Positions 1 to 10,150 of a stretch of DNA of 64,000 nucleotides are shown here, piece by piece. Origin of the DNA: Bathynomus jamesi. Its lineage: Eukaryota; Arthropoda; Malacostraca; Isopoda; Cirolanidae. The stretch is taken from positions 174,001-238,000 of the forward strand of contig JAJOZX010001572.1 of the NCBI GenBank assembly GCA_023014485.1, written 5' to 3'. Below the pieces are notes generated by a model that ran no database searches, had not been told where the DNA came from, and saw only the letters and a list, made by a program, of their open reading frames with translations. The position numbers and the translations under genes are program-made. Positions within the stretch are counted from its first letter, which is position 1; every line of letters begins with the position of its first letter.

Positions 1-99
1 TTTTCAAGTTTCATGAATACAAGCAGTTCAAACTACAGTAAAATTACATTATAACGATAGAAATGACTTAAAATAAAAAAACAAACAGATATGAAGCTT

Positions 100-2053
100 T
101 CACTGTGGCAAAAATTTTCTTTTGTAAGACTTTCTAGCGTATTTGCTTGTTGATGGCAGGTCTCTTTTGAAGCACCAGCAGTAATCAGCCATCATGTGGG
201 AATCCCAGCGGCCTTGGTACCGTTCCTCCATAATTTTTATATCTTGGTGGAATCTCTCCCCTTGTTCGTCACTTACATCACCTAAATTACTTGGAAATTG
301 GTCAAGATGGCTATTCAAAAAATGCATTTTTATGCTCATATTGCAACCTAACTCTTTGTAGTCCCTTAAAAGTTTTTTTACGATTTCTTCGTAGTTATCT
401 GCCCTATAATTGCCTAAAAAGTTTTCTATCAAGTCCACGAATGAGAACCAGCCATTTTTTTCGCGTTCATTCATGACATTAGGAAAATTGCTGTCTTTAA
501 TCATTGTTCTTATTTGTGGACCGTCGAAAATTCCCGCCTTGATTTTTTCATAACTTAAACTTGGAAATTTTGAAGTTATGTATTTGAAACACTCGCCGTT
601 CGTATCTAAAGCTTTTACATATTGTTTAATGAGGCCTAGTTTTATATGCAGAGGAGGAAATATGATTTTATCTCTGCTCACTAAAGGTGGATTAATTACG
701 TTTTTTCTCCGACAGTAAGTGATGTTCGTGCTGGCCAGATTTGTTTGAAATAATGTTCTTCCTTGGCTCTGCTGTCCCATAAGCAAAGGAAGCAGGGATA
801 TTTAGTATACCCTCCTTGTTGTCCTAGCAGAAAATTAACCATTTTTAAGTCAACACATATGATCCACTCGTGCTCCCTATATTTGATAAGATTTAAAACC
901 TTTTCTATATGTTCATACTTTTCTTTTAATTTTGTTGAGTGCCCAATCGGTATCGAGCCGTATAGATTGCCATTATGCAACAACACACACTTAAGACTTC
1001 TTTTCGAACTGTCTAAAAACAAGCGCCAATCATTTGCATCGTAAGACTCAACCCCCATCTTCTTTAACAAACCAACTATGTCGCAGCAATATACTAAACT
1101 ATCCTCTGTTCTAAAATATTTAACAAGTTCTTCTTCTCTTTTTCTGTAAAATGAAATGTATGTGTTTGAAGTAAGCAAGTTTTTCTCTTTAAGTCTTGAA
1201 GCTAAAATTTCCGCAGCCTTTTTTGGCAAATTTAGATCCCTTACAAGATCATTCAACTCGGCCTGGTTAAACTTTTGCGGATCGTTTTGACTTTCAAATA
1301 CGCTGGGGTCAAAATCGGTGTCTGACTCCTCAAAGTGCATAACAATATTTTCAGGAACATCTTCAACTAATTCTTGAGTTGGCAGACCCTTAAATTTTGG
1401 AATGGGGATCTCATTTGAATGTAGCACAGGTCGTATCGCGGTGTCGAAATTTGGGTACTCGATACAATGTTTATTTTTCTTAGTGAAGCCCGAAGTCTTG
1501 ACAAAGCAAAGGTAGCAATCGGTCTCGTGGTTAGTAGGCTCTCTCCACACCTGATATGGAAAAAAAATTGTAAAGCGTTAACAAAAGCGACGAGAGACTT
1601 GTTTTTATGAATTTTATCAAAAGTTATCACCCAAACATTTAACATTTCTATGTGTTTCAACCTTATGCAATATTTGAGATTCTTATAAACATTTTCTGTA
1701 AATTTTTGTTTATGTACCTAAGTTACAATTACATTTAGGTAAGTTACAGTATACTAGTGATTAAATTACGTAGTTTTATGAAATCATAAACTTACCATCG
1801 GAACTCCAAAAGGTATTTTTGAATCCGAACCCTTCGTCCAATGTCGCAGTCTTTCAATGCATATAGTGCAGGCTTTATGTGGAGCCCACGATTTATCTTG
1901 GTCCCCCAATTTTATGCCAAAATAAGCTAAGTAAGCTCTTTTTACGAAGTCAGTTATATTTGCTCGTTGATGTGGAAGTGTAAAATTTCCACATATATAA
2001 CAGAAGGAATCAGGGTTGTTTTTGCATTTGAACTTTCTAGTGCTTGATGACAT
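100..2053 (-). pseudogene. T1 family gene copy 1, unnamed transposon-like protein, two exons, one frameshift
   Basis: Exon 1 is 2053-1796 (86 codons, first ATG in frame). A 245-bp GT-AG intron (GTAAGT donor at 1795, ATATCAG acceptor ending 1551) leads in phase 0 to exon 2, 1550-100. Exon 1 has Cys10, a CYIC pair (18, 21) and a CTIC pair (62, 65), which looks like a zinc-binding module. Exon 2 begins VWREP and carries DCYLC, then [36 protein letters not shown] [18 protein letters not shown], the SDEQGERFHQD motif and YQGRWDSHMMADYCW near the end. The frame breaks once in an A6 run (T6 on plus, about 702-707); one base restores it, so this may be a recent mutation or an assembly error. The predicted length is about 569 residues. 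A diverged second copy lies at 44320-46095. I know this architecture as a recurrent uncharacterised multi-copy protein in arthropods; I infer a mobile element, perhaps a transposase. No catalytic triad is proved. Confidence 0.7.
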
Positions 2054-2333
2054 ATTGCTTGATTGTTCTGCCAATTTGTAAAGGTATTTAAAGCCCTTAA
2101 TTCATATAAATTTAAGAAAATCTGAAATATAAACACAAAAATTAGTTTAAATAGGTACTTATTATGAAATAGGTACTTACAATCTATGAAATTAAACTAG
2201 AAACACGGATGAGTAGTTACAATATAAATTACGTCTAATTAAATCAACTATATTAAATCACGATGACAAAATTACTCACTAAATCATATGCCAATTCAAA
2301 ATTATGTTAATGCCCAAACTTAATTAACTAACT

Positions 2334-2375
2334 CAACTGACTGACTGACTGACTGACTGATTGAATTGACTGATT
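2334..2375. repeat. (ACTG)n microsatellite in the T1 copy 1 leader
   Basis: About six tandem GACT units followed by degenerate ones, lying just downstream of the predicted transcription start. Nothing shows that it is functional beyond its position. Confidence 0.7.
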
Positions 2376-2466
2376 AACTCTGGAAACGAGTCGCTTTTAT
2401 ATATTTTAGTTGTCCCTCTAGAATACTCTACAGAGAACAGGAACGCTCGAGAAAATTTTAGAATTC
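2369..2466 (-). promoter_or_regulatory. Heat-shock element + TATA box + Inr promoter of T1 copy 1
   Basis: Read on either strand, GAA triplets start at 2441, 2451 and 2461, exactly 10 bp apart. Imperfect TTC triplets (CTC 2446, TTT 2456) sit midway, giving the 5-bp alternating nGAAn/nTTCn array of an HSF-bound heat-shock element. A minus-strand TATATAAAAG lies at 2403-2394. The arthropod initiator TCAGT is at 2373-2369, 30 bp downstream of the TATA start. The T1 start codon is 316 bp further on, and a GTAAGT at about 2180 suggests a 5' UTR intron. Confidence 0.6.
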
Positions 2467-2469
2467 TAT

Positions 2470-2999
2470 GATATTTTTAGCTTAATTTACTAATATTAAA
2501 ATGGGTTAAAAATGACAAAATTAAAAATATTTTTAGGGTGTTACATATAAAAATATACATAATACAACAATACCATAACAATAGGTACAAATACCTAGAT
2601 AAAAACCTAGTTGCATAATGTGTAACTGCAAAAAGACTTAGCGAGTATTGAGAAAAAAACCTTTTTATGAATACGACGAAAGAGGAGGGGTGTTGAGCAA
2701 AATCAAGACCTGATACAGCAAAACCGAGTAAAAATTCGTGCTCAGCGCACCCAAATTACCTAGAACTAACTGTCAAATCTAATTCAATAGACAAAAATTT
2801 GAAATTTGTTCCCCAGTGTTATCTGACAATTTTATATATATTGTTATTACACGAGACATCTTATAACACTTATTATAACAACTTAATATGCATATAGACT
2901 TTAAAAAAAGACTAAAACAGACTTTAAAAACATGATATAGTATTATAGTAAGACACTTCTTTTTACCAAATGTTTCAATTAAAAAAATTAAATTAAATA
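2470..2999. other. AT-rich spacer without recognisable gene
   Basis: Between the T1 promoter and the LINE I see only AT-rich sequence with short open frames and no conserved motif, RNA gene or terminal repeats. Confidence 0.4.
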
Positions 3000-3288
3000 T
3001 AAACAAAATATATTTGATAAGGTTCCACATAAGAGACTTCAATATAAATTAAAAGCTCATGGAATATTGGGGTCAGTTATAAATGGAGTAGAAAAATGGT
3101 TGGAAGACAGAGAAGAGAGTAATTCTACAGTAAATGCCAATGGTCATGAATCTGGGTAGCAGAAAGTGAAAAGTGGGGTACCACAAGGATCAGTTTTAGG
3201 TCCATTAAAGTACTCTATTTTATATCTAAATGACTTAGAGAAGGGAGTAGATAGTTAAATTTCTAAATTTGCGAATGTTACAAAATTA

Positions 3289-3730
3289 GGTAGAATCACA
3301 GTTTAGCATTGTAATTTTTTTTTTTTCAAAATAAACAAACCAGCCAAAAATAAACAGCACTCCAACACTTCAAATTATTTGTTTATATTAATTAGGTTAA
3401 CTGAATGCCTAGTTAGGTCAACTGTACACCATTGATGAGTAGTAAGGTTAAGTCGTGATATTTTCATTAAAACTAAAAAATATCATTATATCATGATATT
3501 TTTGTTAAAATTAATAAAAATATCACTATATCATGATATTTTTGATAAAACTAACAAAATTATCACGACTTAATCTAACCAATCGTCAAGGGCGTACAGT
3601 TGTCCTAACCAGGCATTCAGTTAACCTAATTAACATAAGCAAGTAATTTGAAAGTATTGGAGTGCCATTTATTTTTGGTTGGTTCATTTATTTTGAAAAA
3701 AAATTTAGAATGCTAAACTGTGATTCTACC
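3289..3730. mobile_element. Foldback (Merlin-type MITE) inserted in LINE A
   Basis: The element is almost one large palindrome. GGTAGAATCACAGTTTAGC at the left is answered by GCTAAACTGTGATTCTACC at the right, with inner arms sharing TTAACCTAACCAATCGTCAA and GTACAGTTG. The 8-bp target duplication is CAAAATTA (3281-3288 and 3731-3738). Excision restores LINE A between FANVTKL and the following codons. GG termini, 8-bp duplications and a subterminal block shared with the transposase-bearing element at 20102 point to the Merlin superfamily. No coding sequence. Confidence 0.8.
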
Positions 3731-4110
3731 CAAAATTAGTTCCCAAGTTGCAAATATAGAAAATTCTTATAAACTACAAAAAGGTCTTGATAGATTAGTT
3801 GCTTGGGCTAGTAAATAGCAGATGGAATTCAAAGTTCAAAAATGCAAAGTCATGCATTTTGGTAGAAGTAATGAAAACTTTAGTTATAAGATGCAAGAGA
3901 ACTGGTTAGAGGATGTTAGACAGGAAAGAGATCTTGGCATTATAGTTGTTAGTGAGCTAAAATTTTCTAAGCAGTGCTTTGAGTCTGGAAATAAAGCAAA
4001 TAAAATGTTAGGTATTATTAAGAGGGAATGTTAGTTATAAGAGAAAGGAAGTGATCTGTAAATTATATAATTCTTGTTAGGCCTCACTTAGAATACTGCA
4101 TTCAAGCTTG

Positions 4111-4945
4111 GGTAAATATTCGATTTTACTCCGTCTGGTTTTATAAGGAGAGCAAACTTTTCTGGTCAATTTTGAAGTGCTTTGCACGAATCTGCTATTG
4201 GTTTCCTGTGCAAATGCGTAGTTTTTGAGATATCGTAACATAAACATTTAGAATATGTTCATGTTACGAGATCTCGTAAATGACGCATTACCACAGGAAA
4301 CATGCAAAACACTTCGAAATTAACCAGAAAAGTTTGCTCTTGTCATTTTCGTTTAACTTAATGAAAATATCATGACAACCTAACCAATCATCAAGGGTGT
4401 ACAGTTGATCTAATCGGGCATTTAATTAACCTAACTGGGCATTCAATTAACCTAACAGGTTAATATTGGTTATTTCACCTAAATATCTTCTGATCTTTTC
4501 GTATTAGGCACTCACTGTCACATTTCGGGCAAGTTAAGGATGAGAGAATAATACCATAATTGATAAAAACATCCAATGCTTTGTCTTCATCTATGGCACA
4601 TGACGAATCAAGTTCTCAAAGTCAAAATCACATGAATAGCACGTCATAATTCTATCACAAACACCACCAAACTGAATCCAATTTAAAAAAAATAGCCAGA
4701 ATAGAAAACAACAAACTAATTAAGTCGCAGAGTAGCGAAAAAATAGCCCAATCAGGAAAAATATTTTATGAAAAAAGTACATTATAGCTAAAACAGGAAA
4801 TATATTTTATTAAAAAAAGTACATTTGAACAAATTTGCACAACATAAGATACTGTATATATATTTTTTAGTCAGTTTTTAATGGCAATTCAATATATAGT
4901 ACTTGTTCAACTGCTTGTGACTAGGAGTAAAATCTAATATTAACC
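4111..4945 (-). mobile_element. Merlin element with N-terminal transposase remnant, inserted in LINE A
   Basis: The terminal inverted repeats are GGTAAATATTCGATTTTACT.. and ..AGTAAAATCTAATATTAACC (22 bp, two mismatches). The 8-bp target duplication is CAAGCTTG at 4103-4110 and 4946-4953. On the minus strand 4597-4478 encodes DEDKALDVFINYGIILSSL followed by CPKCDSECL, the N-terminal region with zinc ribbon typical of Merlin/IS1595-like transposases. The rest of the transposase is missing. The interior also holds a separate hairpin (4149-4340) and half of the foldback family (about 4367-4460). Confidence 0.75.
4149..4340. repeat. Long imperfect inverted repeat inside the Merlin element
   Basis: Arms of about 90 bp run from AGAGCAAACTTTTCTGGT to its complement ACCAGAAAAGTTTGCTCT, around a centre near 4245. 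It looks like an independent foldback MITE that landed in the Merlin element, but no target duplication could be fixed. Confidence 0.6.
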
Positions 4946-5345
4946 CAAGCTTGATCCCCTCACCTTAGACATGATATTAATATGCTTGAAGATGTGCAAC
5001 ATAAGGCAACCAAGCTTATCCGTAACCTAAGAAGATTGGAATACAGGAAAAGATTAAAGGAACTAGGTATGTTTAGTTTTGAGAGACATTGTATGAAGGG
5101 AGATACGATACAGATTTTCAAAATGTTTTCAGGTTTGGACAATTTAGATGTACACAACTTTTTCTCACTAGAGGCTGATGGGATAACTCGTGGGCATAAG
5201 AGAATTAGAAAACAGACTTGTAGACTTGCTCTACAAAAATACGTTTTCAGTCATATACTAGTAGTACAGTAGTACCGTAGATTTATAATTACCGTGGATT
5301 TTTGGGTGTCCTTTCACTTTCCTGCGTTAAGTTAAATTAATTTAT

Positions 5346-5487
5346 GGTTAATTGAATGCCTAGTTAGGTCAACTGTACGCTCTTGACAATTGGTTAGGTT
5401 AAGTTGTGATATTTTTGTTAAAACTAACAAAAATATCAACTTAACCCAATCAATTATCAAGAGCGTACAGTTGACACAAGCAAACTT
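5346..5487. repeat. Short foldback copy of the TTAACCTAACC family
   Basis: The left arm GGTCAACTGTACGCTCTTGA is answered by a complementary right arm around a TTTTTGTTAAAACTAACAAA centre. The arms carry the same GGTTAGGTTAAG block as the elements at 3289, 20102 and 30334. Termini are eroded and no target duplication is visible. Confidence 0.6.
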
Positions 5488-5489
5488 TT

Positions 5490-6050
5490 GTCAACTGTTT
5501 TTGGGTCGCGGCTCACGACTTCAAACATCCCGCCTGGACACAGAACGTGAAAACAGTCACCAGCTGGTGAGGCAGCCCTCTAAACCACTTCTCTGTGCCA
5601 ACCATTTTCTTGAACAGTAAAGCTATGAATAATTTTTATATATGAATAGTTTTAAGTAGGTTTAATGTTTCAATGCACTTTGTCAATAAATGCGCATTGG
5701 CATTATTGTAAGTTAGATTTATGCAATTTATATTTTCTGCATAAATTTTCATAATTTTGACTATATTTTTGTTCAGTTGATAATAAGAACTTGTATAACT
5801 ACCTTACTTCAGGCATAAACAACCATGAAAGCACTTATTATTTTGTTTCTACCTAAATTCAATGAATAAATCGTATTTAAAGTTGCAAGCAATAGTAGAA
5901 AAAATAATTAAAAACTGCAAATAGTTGGGAATTTATGTTCAATCTAGGGAATTTGGACCTATGTTTCGGGAATTCCTGGTTTAGCTTTGTGGGAGCCCTG
6001 GTCATTACTTACTTCGTTCTATTACGTCACTATTGATGCAGCTATGATGA
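5490..6050. other. Intergenic sequence, nothing firm
   Basis: AT-rich sequence with scattered stops. A GGGAGCCCTG at about 5990 resembles a hAT right end, but I find no matching left end. Confidence 0.3.
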
Positions 6051-6366
6051 GCCACTGCTGTCACCACTCACCAGAATGCCCCAATCCTTGCTGTGGCAGT
6101 TGAAGAGTATTTGTAGTGGGGTTTTCATATCTTGGTGTAGGAGGCTGGTCGAGGACTGTTGATAACCAACTGTCTAGTTGGTGTTTAAAGTAATCCAGGG
6201 TTCTGCCTGTCATGTTTCTGATTTTTTAGGAACTGCATTGAAAAGTCATATTCCAGTGAAGCTATGATGTACAATGGTCTTCACTTTATGAGTCACTCCT
6301 TCTGTTCTTCTTACAAAGCAGAGTTGTCCTCTTCTTGGATGGTTGTTAACCTGCATGCCTATATTT

Positions 6367-7149
6367 CAGAGCATTTTTTAAGCTTTTCCCACTGGGCGAC
6401 AAAGGCAGATCGGGAAGTCGGGGGGGGGGGATTAAGGCAGGGGTGTGCTGCCAATTTCTTAGCAACCCCTCAGCAGAGTCCGGGACAGAGCCCCGGAAGC
6501 CAACGCATTTTAGCTTTTCCAAACAGCATTTTGTAACATTTTGGCAGAAATTATTTAACATATTCTTTATACTCACTAATGACATAATGATCTAAAAATA
6601 AACTAATTTTTCATCAAAAAATAAATAAATATTGAAACGACCACTGCTTGTGATACTACCTATATTTTTCCATAAAATCCTGAAAAATTAAAAAAAATTT
6701 AGATATAAATAAATTTCTACTGACTGTTAAATATTTGTTAAAAACAAACAAACGGTTCGGTGATCCATTCAAAATTTAACAACCGGTTCGGGCGAAGGGG
6801 ACCGAACCGGTCCCAGCACACCCCTGGATTAAGGATACTATGGATTCGGATGTTCCCTAATCAGACCACCATCCTCGTGTGGTCTGAAATAACACTAGCA
6901 TTATCTGTATATAAATATTCAATGTAAATTTCATATTTACATTTAGGATACAGTTCTAATTGTGGCATATGTGCATGTATTACATGTATTTATATGGCTT
7001 CCAAGACAGTGCTCCCAAGACAATTCTATTTTTACAAATTTTAAAAATTCCTTGTCGCCCAGTACCCTAAAATTTCATTTACTGGGCGACAAATTTTCTT
7101 CACTGGGTGACATTCATGTCGCCCACTCACTAGGTTAAAAAATGCTCTG
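6367..7149. mobile_element. hAT element, non-autonomous, inserted in LINE B
   Basis: Inverted ends are CAGAGCATTTTTTAA and TTAAAAAATGCTCTG, flanked by the 8-bp duplication CTATATTT (6359-6366 and 7150-7157). Near both ends are copies of CACTGGGCGACA. No transposase coding remains. It hosts the hAT at 6438. Confidence 0.75.
6438..6826. mobile_element. hAT MITE nested inside the hAT at 6367
   Basis: Ends are CAGGGGTGTGCTG and CAGCACACCCCTG, with 8-bp duplication GATTAAGG at 6430-6437 and 6827-6834. It is 389 bp with no coding. It must be younger than its host element, which in turn is younger than LINE B. Confidence 0.8.
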
Positions 7150-7567
7150 CTATATTTGGTACTAGTCCCTCCAATATCTTCCAGACATATTTTACGATGT
7201 ATCTCTCTCGTCGTCTTTGGGAGGAGTACAAGTTTAACTGTTGCAATCTTTCCCAGTAGTTAAGATGTTCCATTCCATGTATCCTGCTGGTGAAGGTCCT
7301 CTGGATTGCCTACATCTTTATAATATCACCTTCTTTATGTGGCGACCATAATTGGCAGTAGTACTCCAATCTAGGAAGTATCAACGATTTCCAGTGTCAA
7401 TATAGTTTTGGTTCCTTGTTTTAAAGGTTCTGAGAATCCAGCCTATCAGTCATCTTGCTATTTCCAATGTTTTTTATGTTCTCCTGCAGAACGTAGGAAA
7501 AACAAGTCTTTTAAACAGGTATTACAGGTATTGAGACCATCGCTCTCAAACATTTACACCCCATACC

Positions 7568-8178
7568 CAGGACCGGATTAACCATTAGGCAAATAAAGCT
7601 GTAGCCTTTAGGCCTCATATTTTTTAGGCCCTAATTTTTATATCATAAACCGGAAATTTTTGTCACAAGGTTGGTAAAGCAATATCATATATAACTGCGT
7701 AATTATATTTACTGAGGTGGAAAATAAGAGTTCTTTAGTTTTAGTTAAGAGTTTTTTATGTCATTATGTCATTTTTTTATGTCATTATATCTGTATTATT
7801 GTCGATATGTCTGTGATTTTCATCCATTTTTGTATGATTGGCTTCAGAGGGTTAATCTGTTTCCGAAATTGTTTTTCAGACGTTGGGAATTTGGGCTTAG
7901 TGTAATAATCATTCAGCATGTCGAAGAAAGGGGGATGTTTTGTTTGATATCACAGTTTAAAGCCAGGAAGGAAACCATTCTCTATTTGAATTGTATGCTG
8001 TTTTTGCTGTTTTTTTTAATGTACATAGCTTTGATTTTTGTTCGTTGTTAAATTTGGATAAATATACTGTACATTTCTATTTGTTTGAAGATTTTATGAA
8101 TTATATACAATATATAGTACATATTAGGCCCTTTCCTCTCATTAGCCTTAAGTCCCTCACAGCTTGAATCCAACCCTG
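7568..8178. mobile_element. Decayed hAT of the CAGGRCCGGATTAA group
   Basis: The left end CAGGACCGGATTAACCATTA and an eroded right end GAATCCAACCCTG are flanked by CCCATACC (7560-7567) and CTCATACC (8179-8186), a 7-of-8 match. Its left end matches the better-preserved element at 8507. No recognisable transposase inside. Confidence 0.6.
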
Positions 8179-8506
8179 CTCATACCAGAAAATTGCGCCT
8201 GTAACCTGTGTATCCATTTTAGTTTTCATTCAGGGTTTCTGTTGGGAAACGCTCTAATAATAATAGATAATATAGTGTAATTTGCATACAGGGTGAAATT
8301 AAGGTACTTACGTACAGGCTCAAAAATTTCCACCGGCCAGGTGTCACTGAGAGGGCCCCCAAAAAGCTTCAATAAATTCTGCCCCCAAAAAGTGTTTATG
8401 GATGTTTTAAAAATCTAGTAATTTTGTCATGACCTGTAAATCCCCGCGAGTTTTGAATATAATTTTGAACTCAACCAAAATCAAATCTAATTAATATGCA
8501 GTCAGG

Positions 8507-9088
8507 CAGGGCCGGATTAACCATTAAGCAAAATAAGCCTGTGCTTAGGGCATCAAGGGAAGGGGGGCACCACAGAAATTTTCAGTGCAAAAAAAAATGT
8601 AAAAACAAGGTTCAGTCATGCTGAACTTTATAAAATAATTGTAGAAGACAATATTGAGTGTGCCTTCCCAAATGTAGAAATTGCCTTTCGTATATTTTTA
8701 ACATTAATGGTCACAAATTGCTCAGCTGAGCGTTCATTTTCTCAGTTGAAGTATATTAAAAATACCAACAGAACAACTATGCAACAAGGCAGGCTGGATG
8801 CCTTATCTCTACTAAGTATAGAAGCAGATGTGTTACGTAAGATTAGTTTTGAGGATCTGATCAAAGACTTTGCAATTAAAAAAAGTAGGAGAAAACTTTT
8901 CAAATATAAATGAAGTGGAAGTATACAAAAATAAACATTATTTTCCATCTTACTGTAAGTTTTGTTTCATTTCAAAAAATAAAATTTTATTTTATGGTTT
9001 ATTTTTGTTTATATTTTGAATTACATATATATGGGGCACCAAAATCTTTTAAGTGCTTAGGGCCTCTAAAGGTCTTAATCCGGCCCTG
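8507..9088 (+). mobile_element. hAT element carrying a transposase C-terminal fragment
   Basis: Ends are CAGGGCCGGATTAACC and TTAATCCGGCCCTG, with 8-bp duplication CAGTCAGG at 8499-8506 and 9089-9096. Frame 8707-8913 encodes VTNCSAERSFSQLKYIKN, then LSLLSIEADVLRKI and DFAIKKSRR. This is the hAT dimerisation region in the form seen in zinc-finger MYM-type 1-like transposases. Upstream domains (zinc finger, RNase H fold) are gone, so it cannot move itself. Confidence 0.85.
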
Positions 9089-9106
9089 CAGTCAGGGAAT
9101 GACGAG

Positions 9107-9172
9107 GTGTACTTCTGAATACACGAAAGGCCTTGGAATCATTTTTCTTTTTCCTTGTGGGTTTATATATAT
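9107..9172. repeat. Half copy of the foldback repeat at 24819
   Basis: The stretch AATACACGAAAGGCCTTGGA and the following CTTTTTCCTTGTGGGTTT match the right arm of the 163-bp hairpin at 24819-24981. Only one arm is here, next to an AT microsatellite. Confidence 0.65.
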
Positions 9173-9182
9173 ATAATATATA

Positions 9183-9903
9183 CAAAGGTGGGCAGGACCG
9201 AGTTCCAAAAGGACCGAACTCCAGGAACTCGGTCCCTTTTAAGGACCGTGAGCGGGAAAGTCGGTCCTTTTCTCAGTGAGGACCGGAATGAGGAGCGACG
9301 GTCCATTTTTAAGCAATTCCGGACGGTCTTTTTTAGTGATTTTAGTGTGTTTAGTGATTATTTGAAGTTCTAAAGAAGATGGATCGTTTCCTCCAGAAGA
9401 CTCAGAAAGAGACTGAGACTGAACTGAAACTTGTTTCAACACCTGGAGGAGACGAAGAATCTACTGATGTTAGTGCTTCAACTTCAAGTCAAGCAACTGG
9501 AGCTCCTAGCGGAAGAACTGAACCCGGCAATCCCTGGCCGTACCTGGACAAATACTTTGAATACCTGGGCCCCAAGGGTGAGCAGAACCTGGAGTACAAG
9601 TGCTTGCTGTGCCTGCCGAACAAGAACATCCTCTCGACAAGCAACAAGAGCCAAAACAACCTCAAGCGACATGTCTCCAGGCGCCACCCTCACGTCCAGA
9701 ACCAGTTCGACCAGTGCATCAAGGACGGGGTGGAGCTCCAGAAAAAGAAGAAGCGGCGAGGAGACCCTCAGGAGGACCGAGGACCGAGTCGTTCCTAGGT
9801 CCTATCTTCAGAAAGGACCGTGACCGGGACCGTCGGTCCAGTTTGAGGCAAGGACCGGGACCGGGACCGTCGGTCCTTTTTGAGGCCCGGGTGCCCACCT
9901 TTG
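9183..9903 (+). mobile_element. hAT element with intact BED zinc-finger exon
   Basis: Inverted ends CAAAGGTGGGCA and TGCCCACCTTTG sit in TA-rich flanks, so the target duplication is ambiguous. The ORF at 9379-9798 (139 codons) encodes MDRFLQKTQ, then WPYLDKYFEYLG, YKCLLCLP, NNLKRHVSRRHP: a BED-type finger with Cys-x2-Cys and His-x4-His ligands, followed by a lysine-rich tail. Both ends are packed with GGACCG units. The RNase H and dimerisation parts are missing, so only the DNA-binding N terminus survives. Confidence 0.75.
9379..9798 (+). CDS. BED-type zinc-finger fragment of a hAT transposase
   Basis: A complete ATG-to-stop frame of 139 codons inside the hAT at 9183. The N-terminal 45 residues are Ser/Thr/Glu-rich. 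Residues about 52-105 are the BED finger (aromatic WPYLDKYFEYLG, CLLC pair, His pair in HVSRRHP), and the tail is basic. In hAT transposases this module binds the element's ends. A protein of this size could only act as a DNA-binding competitor; nothing shows it is expressed. Confidence 0.55.
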   Translation: MDRFLQKTQKETETELKLVSTPGGDEESTDVSASTSSQATGAPSGRTEPGNPWPYLDKYFEYLGPKGEQNLEYKCLLCLPNKNILSTSNKSQNNLKRHVSRRHPHVQNQFDQCIKDGVELQKKKKRRGDPQEDRGPSRS

Positions 9904-9934
9904 TGTATATATATATATATTATATAATTATATA

Positions 9935-10100
9935 TATGAATAGAAACGACATAAGTATTAAGGAACGTTTCTGCACACGAGGAGGAGAGATAACGAAATA
10001 ATGAAAAATGAGGCGGTTCGCCTCATTTTTCATTATTCGTTATCTCTCCTCCTCGTGTGCAGAAACGTTCCTTAATACTTATGTCGTTTCTATTCATTTA
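9935..10100. repeat. Near-perfect 80-bp-arm hairpin
   Basis: Starting at ATGAATAGAAACGACATAAG and ending at its complement CTTATGTCGTTTCTATTCAT, the arms differ by a single extra A and meet at GAGGCG-GTT-CGCCTC. The near identity implies a very recent origin, strong constraint or a sequencing/assembly fold-back artefact. Flanked by TA microsatellites. Confidence 0.85.
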
Positions 10101-10150
10101 TATACTGCGCGGTCATTGCAGTTATTTGCATATATATATATATATATATA

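Larger units (their letters stand above)
3000..5272 (+). mobile_element. CR1-like non-LTR retrotransposon (LINE A), reverse transcriptase and 3' part, decayed and twice interrupted
   Basis: The translated pieces in order are FDKVPHKRL, then SGVPQGSVLGP (RT motif, about 3172-3205), then FANVTKL. In the last, the catalytic Asp pair of FADDTKL has become Asn-Val. After the first insertion come LQKGLDRLVAWASK and a stop in place of the WQMEF Trp, then KCKVMHFG, DLGIIV, KANKMLGIIKR and VRPHLEYCIQAW. After the second insertion come DINMLEDVQHKATKLI, RLKELGMFSFERH and TRGHKR. Removing 3289-3730 and 4111-4945 (with one target duplication each) makes the protein similarity continuous. Several stops and the lost catalytic pair show it is dead. 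The 5' half is absent, as usual for LINE copies. Confidence 0.8.
6050..7460 (-). mobile_element. LINE B, 3' end of a non-LTR retrotransposon, minus strand, interrupted by nested hATs
   Basis: Minus-strand frames give VWKILEGLVP near 7160-7195, an RT-downstream motif common in CR1-like LINEs. After the insertion, around 6060-6260, they give frames resembling LFN..PK, a TLDYFK-like segment and the DQPPTPRYENPTTN-type tail. Reading frames shift several times. Only the last few hundred bases of ORF2 remain. Confidence 0.6.

Noticed and set aside
4960..5157. Minus-strand 65-codon frame opposite LINE A
   Set aside because: It is a shadow of the plus-strand LINE frame, which carries the recognisable motifs.
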